This document shows, piece after piece, positions 34,213 to 40,823 of a DNA stretch of 40,823 nt. The notes under the pieces are model-generated. The model saw only the letters and a program-made list of their open reading frames with translations. It did no database searches and was not told the DNA's origin. Each line of letters starts with the position of its first letter. The stretch's first letter is position 1. Source of the DNA: Bacteroidales bacterium (GTDB lineage: Bacteria > Bacteroidota > Bacteroidia > Bacteroidales > F082); assembly GCA_016282015.1 (NCBI GenBank), contig JAEEJS010000003.1, positions 1 to 40,823 on the forward strand. Reading direction: 5' to 3'. Made by a program: the position numbers and the translations under genes.

Positions 34213-34376
34213 ACCGATATTTGGTGCCGATGAGGCTTAATAGGGAATCGGGTGGAAATCCCGGACAGTTCCCGCTGCTGTAAGCTCTTAAAATCTGCCA
34301 AAATGCCACTGAAACTTACTGTTTCGGGAAGGCGGCAGACCTTAGGGAGTAAGTCAGAAGACCTGCCATCTATCGT
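34213..34376 (+). ncRNA. Cobalamin riboswitch
   Basis: The conserved blocks of the B12 riboswitch appear in order: TTAATAGGGAATCGGGTG, AATCCCGGACAGTTCCCGC, GCTGTAAG, TGCCACTG, GGGAAGGCGGCAGA and the B12 box AAGTCAGAAGACCTGCC (34351-34367). It should bind adenosyl- or other cobalamins and shut down the genes that follow when B12 is plentiful. The 113 nt to the ATG at 34490 contain a short hairpin (AGCTTT/AAAGCT) and a CTCCTT stretch but no T-run, so control may act on translation (inference). Confidence 0.93.
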
Positions 34377-34489
34377 TAACAAAGCTTTCGGGATAAAAGC
34401 TGGCTTCTCCTTATTTTTAAGGCATACCAACGTTTTTCCACGAGGTTTTGAGGTAATTAAATTATTATTAAACCTTAAAAATCTTAACT

Positions 34490-35677
34490 ATGGTTAAAAA
34501 ATTTACTGTTTTGTTCCTTATGGGAATTTTCGGTCTTTTCACGACCAACCTTTTCGCTCAGCAAGATGCGACAATCGACCCGGCCAACATAAAATTCTGG
34601 ATTGGCGAGGGTGAGAATGAAGCTGTTTTCATCGCCAACTGGGCAGAGCCTGACACAGCATTGGCATGGGGCTACCGTTTCGCTCCTGAGACAGTGACAA
34701 TTAAAACTATCATGGACGACATCGCTGCTGTCGACTACCGTTTCAGCTATGAAGCAACAGAGGCAGGCTGGCTCGTCGACATGCATTTCAATGACGGTGT
34801 GCTCGATCTGAGTCTTACAGAACAGATGTGGGTGGCATTTCTGATTAACGGCAATTCATCATGGGAAACCTTTGATGTCGCTACAGTAGCCGATGGCGAA
34901 TATGTCAAGATGGGCGACACCTATTGCGGCACTTTGGTTGATCCTGTCAACTACGTCTACGTTTGGGAAAAGGAAGTGGCTCCGGTTTATGCAATAGCTG
35001 AAGAGGCTATGATAGACTTTGATGATGTGGTTTATTGGATTGGCGAAGGCGAAAACGAGGCTGTGTTTGCAGTTAACTTCGCTGACCCTGAAGATGTCTG
35101 CTTTGCTTGGGGTTACAAATTCGATGCCGAAAGCGTCACAATCAAAGAAATGATGGAAGCTATAGCTGAGGTTGACCTTCGCTTCGCTTTTGCAGACGAA
35201 CCGTCTTCATGGGGCGGCTACATGCTTACAGACCTCACATTCAATAACAAGGAAGTCCAATATGAACTTTATGGTTATAACGCCATGTACAATGTGAACG
35301 GTATTCAGTCATGGTTCACCTTTGACGAGCAGACAGTGGTCGACGGTGACTTCGTGAAATGGGGTGACTACACCATAGGTACAGAGATTGCTCCTTGGGT
35401 TTACGTTTGGGAAACCCCAGTTGAGCCGGTATCAATCTACGATGATGTTAACGAGGTTGAGGCTTCAATGCTTTCAGTTTATCCTAACCCTGCAACAGAA
35501 GTGTTGTATGTCAACTCAGAGAACATCCAGCGTGTTGAGATTTACGACGCAATGGGCCGCATGGTGCTGACCACAGTTGAATCGGTGGTTGACGTCAGAA
35601 GTCTGGAATCGGGCGTTTACTTCGTCACAGTGAGAAGTGAGAGCGCTGCCAAGACAACTAAACTCATTGTAAAATGA
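34490..35677 (+). CDS. B12-riboswitch-controlled T9SS surface protein with two FWIGEGENEA modules
   Basis: 395 residues: signal peptide (cleaved near NLFAQ), two homologous ~150-residue modules (~25-165 and ~175-320), and a T9SS type A sorting domain (329-395: VYPNPATEVLYV, IYDAMGRMVL, SGVYFVTV, KLIVK). Each module starts with (F/Y)WIGEGENEAVF, then (A/C)(L/F)AWGY(R/K)F, VTIK and D(Y/L)RF(S/A). Similar modules, to my knowledge, occur in other cobalamin-regulated or metal-related surface proteins. Placement directly behind a B12 riboswitch suggests a role in capturing B12 or related corrinoids at the surface (inference). It overlaps the next gene by 4 nt. No BtuB receptor or BtuFCD transporter lies in the window. 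Confidence 0.82.
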   Translation: MVKKFTVLFLMGIFGLFTTNLFAQQDATIDPANIKFWIGEGENEAVFIANWAEPDTALAWGYRFAPETVTIKTIMDDIAAVDYRFSYEATEAGWLVDMHFNDGVLDLSLTEQMWVAFLINGNSSWETFDVATVADGEYVKMGDTYCGTLVDPVNYVYVWEKEVAPVYAIAEEAMIDFDDVVYWIGEGENEAVFAVNFADPEDVCFAWGYKFDAESVTIKEMMEAIAEVDLRFAFADEPSSWGGYMLTDLTFNNKEVQYELYGYNAMYNVNGIQSWFTFDEQTVVDGDFVKWGDYTIGTEIAPWVYVWETPVEPVSIYDDVNEVEASMLSVYPNPATEVLYVNSENIQRVEIYDAMGRMVLTTVESVVDVRSLESGVYFVTVRSESAAKTTKLIVK

Positions 35678-36963
35678 AAAAACTTTTAGTTTTATTGATG
35701 GCTTTGGTGCCGGTGGCATTGTGGGCGCAGTTCGCTCCCGCACAGGACCAGCCCGGCACCACGGCTATGCATGCCGACTCATCTGCTTTCATAGGATGGG
35801 CTACAGGTGTTGAAGTCGAGCGCGGACCTATGAACATCTCCAATCCCAGTGCGGGTCTGGCAGGTGATGGTTGGCCGGCGGAAAACGCCTTGGGCGCCCC
35901 TGAAGGCACATACGGCGTGACCTGCCTGGGTGACGGCGGCTATGCGACTTTGACATTCGCTTCGCCTATCTGCAACAGGGAAGGTCCTGACTTTGCCGTG
36001 TTTGAAAACGGTTTCAAGAGTGGTAACTTATGGTTCCTCGAGATAGCCTTTGTGGAAGTCAGCTCGGACGGCGAGAACTTCTTCCGTTTTCCGGCAATCA
36101 CCAACGTACAGACTGAGACTCAGCTGGGCGGTTTCGCGACCATGGATCCGGCACAGATTCATAATTTCGCCGGCAAGTACGGTGCCTTTTACGGCACTCC
36201 GTTCGACTTGGACGAGGTGGAGGACAGCCCGTTGCTCAACAAGGACAACATAGTCTATGTGCGCGTGATTGACGTTGTCGGATGTATAGATCCGCTATAT
36301 GCCACCTACGACTCAGAGGGACATCCTGTCAACGACCCTTGGCCTACAGCCTTCGCTTCAGGCGGTTTCGACCTGGACGCTGTCGGAGTGATTCATGACA
36401 TCGCTCATTATCCTGCACCGCAGGATGAGCCGCCATATATTGTCAATCCGGTTGAAGACGTGGTATTCACTGAATATCCTGAGGTTATAGAAATCAATCT
36501 TGACGGCGTTGCCACCGACCCTGACAATCCGGATGAGAACATAGTTTACAGTTTGGTTTCAAATTCGAACGAAACAGAACTTTCGGCAACAGTGAACGAC
36601 AAGATGCTGAGCCTGACACGTCTTTCGAGAGAAGAAAGTGAGGCAAAACTTGTGCTTCGCGCTACATCGAACGGTCTTTACGTTGATTTCGAAGTTAATG
36701 TGACCATTAATTTCGTGCCGGACGGTATAGGAGAAAACCAAATCAGCATGGCGGTTTATCCTAACCCTGCAACAGATTTCATCCGTGTGGAAATGAAAAG
36801 CACAGCCTCTGTACTCGGCGTTGAGTTATTCAACGTCACTGGTCAGATGGTGTTGTCGACAGCCGAAACGGAAATCAACGTGTCGGATATGGAACCGGGT
36901 GTCTACTTCATCCGTGTCAATTGCGGTGAAAAAACCTTGACTGAACGTATAATAATCAAATAG
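35674..36963 (+). CDS. B12-riboswitch-controlled T9SS surface protein (second)
   Basis: 429 residues: signal peptide (cleaved after ALWA), a ~220-residue beta domain (GLAGDGWPAENALGAPEGTY, NREGPDFAVFENGF, FLEIAFVEVSSDG, FASGGFDLDAVGVIHD), a cadherin/Ig-like domain (~250-345, TDPDNPDENIVYSLVSNSN) and a T9SS type A sorting domain (360-429). The first domain matches a family of Bacteroidota cell-surface proteins that I associate with cobalamin-uptake loci; this link is from memory and should be checked. It starts in the ATGA overlap with the preceding gene, so both are made together under the riboswitch. VYPNPAT in both sorting domains is encoded by an identical ~22-nt DNA stretch. Confidence 0.82.
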   Translation: MKKLLVLLMALVPVALWAQFAPAQDQPGTTAMHADSSAFIGWATGVEVERGPMNISNPSAGLAGDGWPAENALGAPEGTYGVTCLGDGGYATLTFASPICNREGPDFAVFENGFKSGNLWFLEIAFVEVSSDGENFFRFPAITNVQTETQLGGFATMDPAQIHNFAGKYGAFYGTPFDLDEVEDSPLLNKDNIVYVRVIDVVGCIDPLYATYDSEGHPVNDPWPTAFASGGFDLDAVGVIHDIAHYPAPQDEPPYIVNPVEDVVFTEYPEVIEINLDGVATDPDNPDENIVYSLVSNSNETELSATVNDKMLSLTRLSREESEAKLVLRATSNGLYVDFEVNVTINFVPDGIGENQISMAVYPNPATDFIRVEMKSTASVLGVELFNVTGQMVLSTAETEINVSDMEPGVYFIRVNCGEKTLTERIIIK

Positions 36964-36965
36964 TT

Positions 36966-37127
36966 ATGAAAAAGATCTGTCCACGTTGCGGAAAAGAGTT
37001 CGAATGCGTGCATTCTATAGACTGCTGGTGCGTGACAGTGCGCCTCAGCGACCGCGCCAAGGCATTTCTGAAGGAAAACTATACGGATTGTCTGTGCAAG
37101 GATTGCCTTGCGGAGATTAACGTTTAA
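36966..37127 (+). CDS. Cysteine-rich CWC family protein
   Basis: 53 residues beginning MKKICPRCGKEFEC, followed by DCWCVTVRL and ending DCLCKDCLAEINV. CPRC, the CWC core and CLCKDC identify the Cys_rich_CWC family (PF14375), small proteins likely to bind a metal, of unknown function. It starts 2 bp after the second T9SS gene and so is probably the last gene of the B12-riboswitch operon. Its end overlaps the convergent FeoB-associated gene by 11 bp. Confidence 0.85.
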   Translation: MKKICPRCGKEFECVHSIDCWCVTVRLSDRAKAFLKENYTDCLCKDCLAEINV

Positions 37128-37275
37128 AAGGACAAGATACAGTATTGCAATTATTGCATTTTTTTGCACTCACGCTGCCGCAGGAGCAGTTGCCTTTGCC
37201 TCTTTGCAAAGTAGTCACTGCCACCGCCACCAGAGCGGCAACCACTGTCAACACTATGACTGTCGCTATGTTCAT
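37117..37275 (-). CDS. FeoB-associated Cys-rich membrane protein
   Basis: 52 residues from ATG 37275 (MNIATVIVLTVVAALVAVAV), which overlaps the feoB stop by 4 nt (ATGA). One membrane helix is followed by a Cys-rich tail (CSCGS, KKCNNCNTVSCPFKR), the plan of the small proteins encoded after feoB in many anaerobes. It may assist ferrous iron uptake, by analogy with FeoC-like partners, but the mechanism is unknown. A longer frame from 37359 would lie entirely within feoB and is not used. Confidence 0.87.
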   Translation of the reverse strand: MNIATVIVLTVVAALVAVAVTTLQRGKGNCSCGSVSAKKCNNCNTVSCPFKR

Positions 37276-39623
37276 ATCAGTGATAAGGCTATTGTGTATG
37301 CGATAAATGCCACTACCCAGGCTATGACGCACTGGAACAGTATGATGAACAACATCCATTTGGTACCCAGCTCACGTTTTACCGATGCCATGGCTGCCAC
37401 ACAGGGGGTGTAGAGCAGGCAGAACACCAGCATGGAGACGCTTGTCGCCACGGTGAACAAAGGCATGGCGCCCAGCACCTCAAGGGTGGCTACCACGCTT
37501 TCCTTGGCCAGGAATCCGCTAATCAGGGCGGTTACTATCTGCCAGTTGCCGAGTCCGATAGGACGGAACAGAGGCGCTACCCAGCCGGCTATGCTCGCCA
37601 AGATGCTGCCTTCGCCGTTTTCAACCATATTGAAATGGAAATCGAAGGTCTGAAGGAACCAAATCACCAGAGTGGCGAGGAAGATGACGGTGAAAGCGCG
37701 CTGCACGAAGTCGTAGGTCTTGTCCCACAGCAGATGGCCGACGTTTTTAGCGCTTGGCATGCGGTAGTTGGGCAGCTCCATCACGAAAGGAGCCACGTCT
37801 TTCTGCTTGCCCAGCCATTTGGTGAACAAGGCAGTGATTATTCCCACTGTTATGCCGAGCAGATATAGCGATATCAGCACCAGTCCGCCGTGACCGGGGA
37901 AGAAATAGCTTGCGAAAAAGCCGTAAATCGGGATTTTTGCCGAACAGCTCATGAAAGGCGTCAGCAGTATGGTGCGCCAGCGGTCGTGGGTGGACTGCAG
38001 GGTGCGGGTGGCCATAACGGCCGGCACCGTGCATCCGAAACCTATGAGCATAGGCACTATGCTGTGTCCGGTGAGGCCTATGCGACGCAGGAAGCTGTCG
38101 CTGACAAAGGCCACGCGGGCCATGTAGCCGCTGTCTTCAAGCAAGCTGAGGAAGAAGAACAACAGTATGATGATGGGCACGAAGCTGAGCACGCTGCCCA
38201 CGCCTCCGAATATGCCGTCGACAACGAGCGACTGCACCGCCGGCGTTACGTCCCAGCGCATCAGAGCGGCTCCGGTGACGCCGGCGAGCCAGGTGATGCC
38301 TTGGTCGAGCCAGTCCTGCAGAGGAGCTCCCAGAGCGTCTATAGAAAGCCAGATGATGGCAACCATCACCAGTATGAAGATGGGTATGGCTGTCCATTTG
38401 CCGGTGAGTATGCGGTCTATGCTGCGGCTGCGGCAGTATTCTTTGCTTTCCTTGGGCTTAACCACGGTCTCCTGGCACAGCCTTTTGATGAAAGTGAAAC
38501 GCATGTCGGCCATGGCGGCGGCGCGGTCCATGCCGCGTTCACCCTCCATCTGCACTATGAGGTGTTCGAGGGTTTCCTCTTCGTTTTGATCGAGTTTCAG
38601 GGCTTTGAGCACTATCTTGTCGCCTTCCACCAGCTTCGAGGCCGCAAAACGCACCGGAATGCCTGCACGCTGGGCGTGGTCTTCGATGAGGTGCATTATG
38701 CTGTGCAGGCAACGGTGGACCGCGCCGCCATGATCGTCTTTGTCGCAAAAGTCCTGACGTACAGGAGCTTCCTGATACTTGGCGATGTGCAAAGCGTGGT
38801 CGACCAGTTCCGATATACCTTCGTGTTTGGCTGCTGAGATAGGCACCACAGGCAGGCCCAGAATCTTCTCCATCTCGTTGACGAGAATGGAACCTCCGTT
38901 GTTACGCACCTCGTCCATCATGTTGAGAGCCAGCACCATAGGCATGCCCAGCTCCATCAGCTGCATGGTGAGGTAGAGGTTGCGCTCTATATTGTTGGCG
39001 TCGACTATGTTGATGATGGCGTTGGGCTTCTCGTTGATGATGAAGTCGCGCGACACTATTTCCTCTTTGGTGTATGGCGAAAGTGAATATATGCCCGGCA
39101 GGTCGGTGACCAAAGTGTCGGCGTTGCCTTTGATGACGCCGTCTTTGCGGTCGACTGTGACGCCCGGGAAATTGCCCACATGCTGCTTGGCGCCTGTCAG
39201 CTCGTTGAACAGTGTGGTTTTGCCGCAGTTCTGTTGTCCGGCAAGGGCGAAGGTGAGGGTAGTGCCTTTAGGCAGGGGAGTCTCGTGGTTTTTGTCATGA
39301 TAAATACCCGCCTCACCTATACCAGGGTGAGAGTTATGGTCGTGCAAGGCCCTGCTGTAAATCTTTTCCTGATTTGTCGGCGAAACAGTCTCCTCTTCGG
39401 ATGGCTCCACCTTGATGAGAGTGGCGTCGGCTTTGCGCAAAGTGAGCGAATAACCGTGGATGAGCACCTCCATAGGGTCGCCCAGTGGAGCGTATTTTAT
39501 AATCTTAATGATGGCATCCGGAATCACGCCCATGTCAAGGAAATGCTGGCGTCTGTCGCCTTTTCCCCCAACCGTTATTATGCGTGCCGATTGTCCTATT
39601 TCAAGTTTATCGAGTGTAGTCAT
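37272..39623 (-). CDS. feoB: Ferrous iron transporter, FeoA-FeoB fusion
   Basis: 783 residues from ATG 39623 (MTTLDKLEIG). The first ~75 residues are a FeoA-type SH3 domain (VGGKGDRRQHFLDMGVIPDA). The GTPase domain follows, with GQQNCGKTTLFN (G1, ~126-137), DLPGIYSLSPYT (G3) and ALNMMDEV (G4). The membrane part has two Gate domains with FMSCSAKIPIYGFFAS and LYTPCVAAMA, whose Cys residues line the Fe(II) path in FeoB. It is intact and full length. A -7 element and a palindrome lie upstream, and the small Cys-rich membrane protein is translated directly after it. Confidence 0.96.
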   Translation of the reverse strand: MTTLDKLEIGQSARIITVGGKGDRRQHFLDMGVIPDAIIKIIKYAPLGDPMEVLIHGYSLTLRKADATLIKVEPSEEETVSPTNQEKIYSRALHDHNSHPGIGEAGIYHDKNHETPLPKGTTLTFALAGQQNCGKTTLFNELTGAKQHVGNFPGVTVDRKDGVIKGNADTLVTDLPGIYSLSPYTKEEIVSRDFIINEKPNAIINIVDANNIERNLYLTMQLMELGMPMVLALNMMDEVRNNGGSILVNEMEKILGLPVVPISAAKHEGISELVDHALHIAKYQEAPVRQDFCDKDDHGGAVHRCLHSIMHLIEDHAQRAGIPVRFAASKLVEGDKIVLKALKLDQNEEETLEHLIVQMEGERGMDRAAAMADMRFTFIKRLCQETVVKPKESKEYCRSRSIDRILTGKWTAIPIFILVMVAIIWLSIDALGAPLQDWLDQGITWLAGVTGAALMRWDVTPAVQSLVVDGIFGGVGSVLSFVPIIILLFFFLSLLEDSGYMARVAFVSDSFLRRIGLTGHSIVPMLIGFGCTVPAVMATRTLQSTHDRWRTILLTPFMSCSAKIPIYGFFASYFFPGHGGLVLISLYLLGITVGIITALFTKWLGKQKDVAPFVMELPNYRMPSAKNVGHLLWDKTYDFVQRAFTVIFLATLVIWFLQTFDFHFNMVENGEGSILASIAGWVAPLFRPIGLGNWQIVTALISGFLAKESVVATLEVLGAMPLFTVATSVSMLVFCLLYTPCVAAMASVKRELGTKWMLFIILFQCVIAWVVAFIAYTIALSLI

Positions 39624-39644
39624 TATAACCTTTTTCTCACGTTG

Positions 39645-39652
39645 CAAAAATA
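39645..39652 (-). promoter_or_regulatory. -7 promoter element of feoAB
   Basis: Minus-strand TATTTTTG followed by CA matches TAnnTTTG, 21 bp before the feoB ATG. No TTTG is found at the -33 spacing, as expected for a promoter that depends on a regulator. Confidence 0.55.
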
Positions 39653-39676
39653 CGGAGAAAAACTAAGTGTTTGCAT

Positions 39677-39690
39677 CATTATTAATAATG
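39677..39690. promoter_or_regulatory. Candidate operator upstream of feoAB
   Basis: CATTATTAATAATG is a perfect 14-bp palindrome about 25 bp upstream of the feoAB -7 element, next to where -33 should be. TGCATCATTA precedes it and recurs at ~39704-39713. An A/T-rich palindrome at this place suits an iron-responsive Fur/DtxR-class repressor. Confidence 0.45.
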
Positions 39691-39737
39691 TTTTTCCAAT
39701 AAGATGCATCATTAATTATAGGGATGAAAATTCCAGA

Positions 39738-39776
39738 CTATCTAACGACAATCTTCTGCACCTTACGCACTAAAAA
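39738..39776 (-). pseudogene. Orphan T9SS sorting-domain tail
   Basis: Between the tRNA-Cys terminator and feoAB, the minus strand reads FLVRKVQKIVVR followed by a stop. This is the form of the final strand of a T9SS sorting domain; the 1393-residue protein ends KTQKIVVR. No upstream coding sequence remains, because the frame runs into the terminator hairpin. It is probably the relic of a lost surface-protein gene; at 12 codons chance cannot be excluded. Confidence 0.4.
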
Positions 39777-39802
39777 AGCGCCGACCGTTCGGTCGGCGCT
39801 TT
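39772..39802 (-). terminator. Rho-independent terminator of tRNA-Cys
   Basis: A 12-bp GC-rich stem (39775-39786 with 39791-39802) with a 4-nt loop and a T-run on the minus strand, directly after the tRNA 3' end. Confidence 0.9.
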
Positions 39803-39803
39803 G

Positions 39804-39874
39804 AGGTACCAGACGGAATCGAACCGCCGTAAAAGGTTTTGCAGACCTTCGCCTAGCCACTCGGCCATGATACC
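39804..39874 (-). tRNA. tRNA-Cys (GCA)
   Basis: 71 nt on the minus strand. Acceptor GGTATCA pairs with TGGTACC (one G-T). Anticodon stem AAGGT/ACCTT has the loop CTGCAAA (anticodon GCA, 39840-39842). The T-arm is GGCGG-TTCGATT-CCGTC. The discriminator is T (U73), typical of tRNA-Cys. CCA is not encoded. Confidence 0.97.
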
Positions 39875-39888
39875 CTGTTTTGGGACTG

Positions 39889-39896
39889 CAAAAATA
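39889..39896 (-). promoter_or_regulatory. -7 promoter element of tRNA-Cys
   Basis: Minus-strand TATTTTTG followed by CAG matches TAnnTTTG, 14 bp before the tRNA 5' end. Confidence 0.55.
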
Positions 39897-39933
39897 TAAC
39901 TTTTTTCAATACAAACTACTGAATCGCAAAAAT

Positions 39934-40233
39934 TTATTTTTTGCTGTTGTTGTTGCGCCCTTCAACCCAGAGCCAAAGACGCCACATCAGCCAGCCCCAG
40001 GCAAAGAACAAAACGTAGTATATCCACTTCGGTGTCGTGGGCTGGTAAGCGTCCTCGTTGATGATTTCAGAGTACTGCTCCGTCGGGATGTCGGCGTAAT
40101 AATAAGCTCCCGCGCCAAAGTCATAGCCTTCCACCAAGCCAAACCTGTTGGCCATGATCCAGCCTGCCAAAGACAAGGTGACTACCACCACAACGATGGT
40201 AATCACCTTGAAAATAGTGTTATTACGACTCAT
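39934..40233 (-). CDS. Small two-helix membrane protein
   Basis: 99 residues, no family recognised. One membrane helix is near the N-terminus (FKVITIVVVVVTLSLAGWIM, ~8-27) and one near the C-terminus (WIYYVLFFAWGWLMWRLWLW, ~70-89), joined by an acidic, Tyr-rich loop (GYDFGAGAYYYADIPTEQYS). It begins directly after the stop codon of the YeiH-family gene with no gap, so it is co-translated and may be an accessory subunit of that transporter (inference). Confidence 0.7.
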   Translation of the reverse strand: MSRNNTIFKVITIVVVVVTLSLAGWIMANRFGLVEGYDFGAGAYYYADIPTEQYSEIINEDAYQPTTPKWIYYVLFFAWGWLMWRLWLWVEGRNNNSKK

Positions 40234-40823
40234 TTATTTGAACAAATCGAGATTCGGGACATCGAACACCACTCCTGAGAGCAGGAACCATACGGCGAAC
40301 AGCGTCAACAGTATGTTAAACAACTGTCCGACTATGTACAGCCACAACACCTTACCACCCTGCATCTGCTTGAAGAGAGTCTTGAAGTTGGTGTCCAATC
40401 CGATGCTGGTGAATGCGAGCACGAAAGCCCAGTTCTTATATTGGTCGAGCACTCCGTTGATGGCCTTCACCTCTGCGCCGCTGGTCAACGGCATGATGAC
40501 GAACGATGCTACCAGCGATGCCACGAAGAAACCTATGATGAACTTCGGGAAACGTGTCCAGATTTCGCCTGCGCCGACACTCTTGTCGCCGGTCTTGTCG
40601 ACCTTCAAGGCGAAGAATACCGCCACGAAGAAGGCGATGAAACCTATGAGAATGTTCTGAATCATCTTCACCATCGATGCCACCTGCTCGGCTTCCTCAC
40701 CGAGGGCGCTGCCGGCAAGCACCACAGCGCCGGTCGAGTCGACTGTGCCTCCGATGAGCGCACCGCCCATCATCTGGTTCATGCCTGCCCAACGGATGAT
40801 CATAGGCTCAAACACCATCATCA
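40234..40823 (-). CDS. YeiH-family putative sulfate exporter, C-terminal part
   Basis: At least 196 residues; the frame is open to the window edge, so the N-terminal part is missing. The segment GGALIGGTVDSTGAVVLAG, followed by several membrane helices (ILIGFIAFFVAVFFA, FIIGFFVASLVASFVIMPL, AFVLAFTSIGLDTNF, ILLTLFAVWFLLSG), matches the YeiH/UPF0324 family (PF03601), annotated as putative sulfate exporters. Substrate is unproven here. The two-helix protein follows without a gap. Confidence 0.85.
   Translation of the reverse strand, partial: MMVFEPMIIRWAGMNQMMGGALIGGTVDSTGAVVLAGSALGEEAEQVASMVKMIQNILIGFIAFFVAVFFALKVDKTGDKSVGAGEIWTRFPKFIIGFFVASLVASFVIMPLTSGAEVKAINGVLDQYKNWAFVLAFTSIGLDTNFKTLFKQMQGGKVLWLYIVGQLFNILLTLFAVWFLLSGVVFDVPNLDLFK

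Noticed and set aside
37890..38837. 315-residue open frame on the plus strand
   Set aside because: It is antisense to the intact feoB gene, has low-complexity composition and no recognisable domain; a shadow of the GC-rich codon pattern.

Overview
The window comes from a member of the Bacteroidota, most likely the order Bacteroidales. The evidence is five type IX secretion (T9SS) C-terminal sorting domains, lineage-typical families (DUF4292, DUF4175, S46 peptidase, FeoA-FeoB fusion, EnvC-like LytM protein), and promoters of the TAnnTTTG class with little use of Shine-Dalgarno sequences. No phage, insertion sequence or CRISPR array is visible.

Layout. 1-6737 (+): tail of a T9SS cargo protein; a membrane-tethered TPR/AraC-type regulator overlapping a TM1266-family regulator; ComF; RlmH; an S46 dipeptidyl peptidase of DPP11 type; a nucleoside-recognition (Gate) membrane protein. 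6734-16458 (-): the accessory core of the window, a duplicated two-gene cassette. Each copy is a very large modular beta-helix surface protein with a T9SS signal, followed by a near-identical 84-residue protein with a signal peptide and a PEP-CTERM-like tail (APLGSG, hydrophobic stretch, basic end). 16719-16792 (+): tRNA-Pro(CGG). 16907-22818 (-): an envelope operon (flippase, dUTPase, TPR protein, DUF4292 lipoprotein, EnvC-like protein) ending in a previously unlisted 47-residue lipoprotein. 22851-28514 (-): NtrY-like histidine kinase, methyltransferase, MnmG and YbeY; mnmG is flanked by two parS-like 16-bp palindromes, which hints at proximity to the origin. 28596-31889 (-): DUF4175 protein. 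32213-34106 (+): gltX-folB. 34213-37127 (+): a cobalamin riboswitch controlling two T9SS surface proteins and a CWC Cys-rich protein. 37117-39623 (-): FeoAB fusion plus its small Cys-rich membrane partner. 39804-40823 (-): tRNA-Cys(GCA), a small membrane protein and the end of a YeiH-family transporter.

Three kinds of non-coding structure stand out. First, degenerate 7-bp tandem repeats with a TTAG/TAG core occur in six arrays that start at or supply the stop codons of upstream genes; several have an inverted second arm. Second, Bacteroidota promoters with an extended TAnnTTTGC motif recur ahead of at least nine transcription units, and twice the -33 element lies inside the terminator hairpin of the preceding gene. 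Third, there are palindromes: a REP-like element that supplies the DUF4175 stop codon, a 17-bp inverted repeat between divergent genes, and candidate operators ahead of feoAB and of the surface-protein cassette.

Best candidates for something little described are the duplicated T9SS-adhesin/APLGSG-tail cassette with gene conversion confined to one part of the small gene, the B12-riboswitch operon of T9SS-exported proteins, and the stop-codon-associated heptad arrays.
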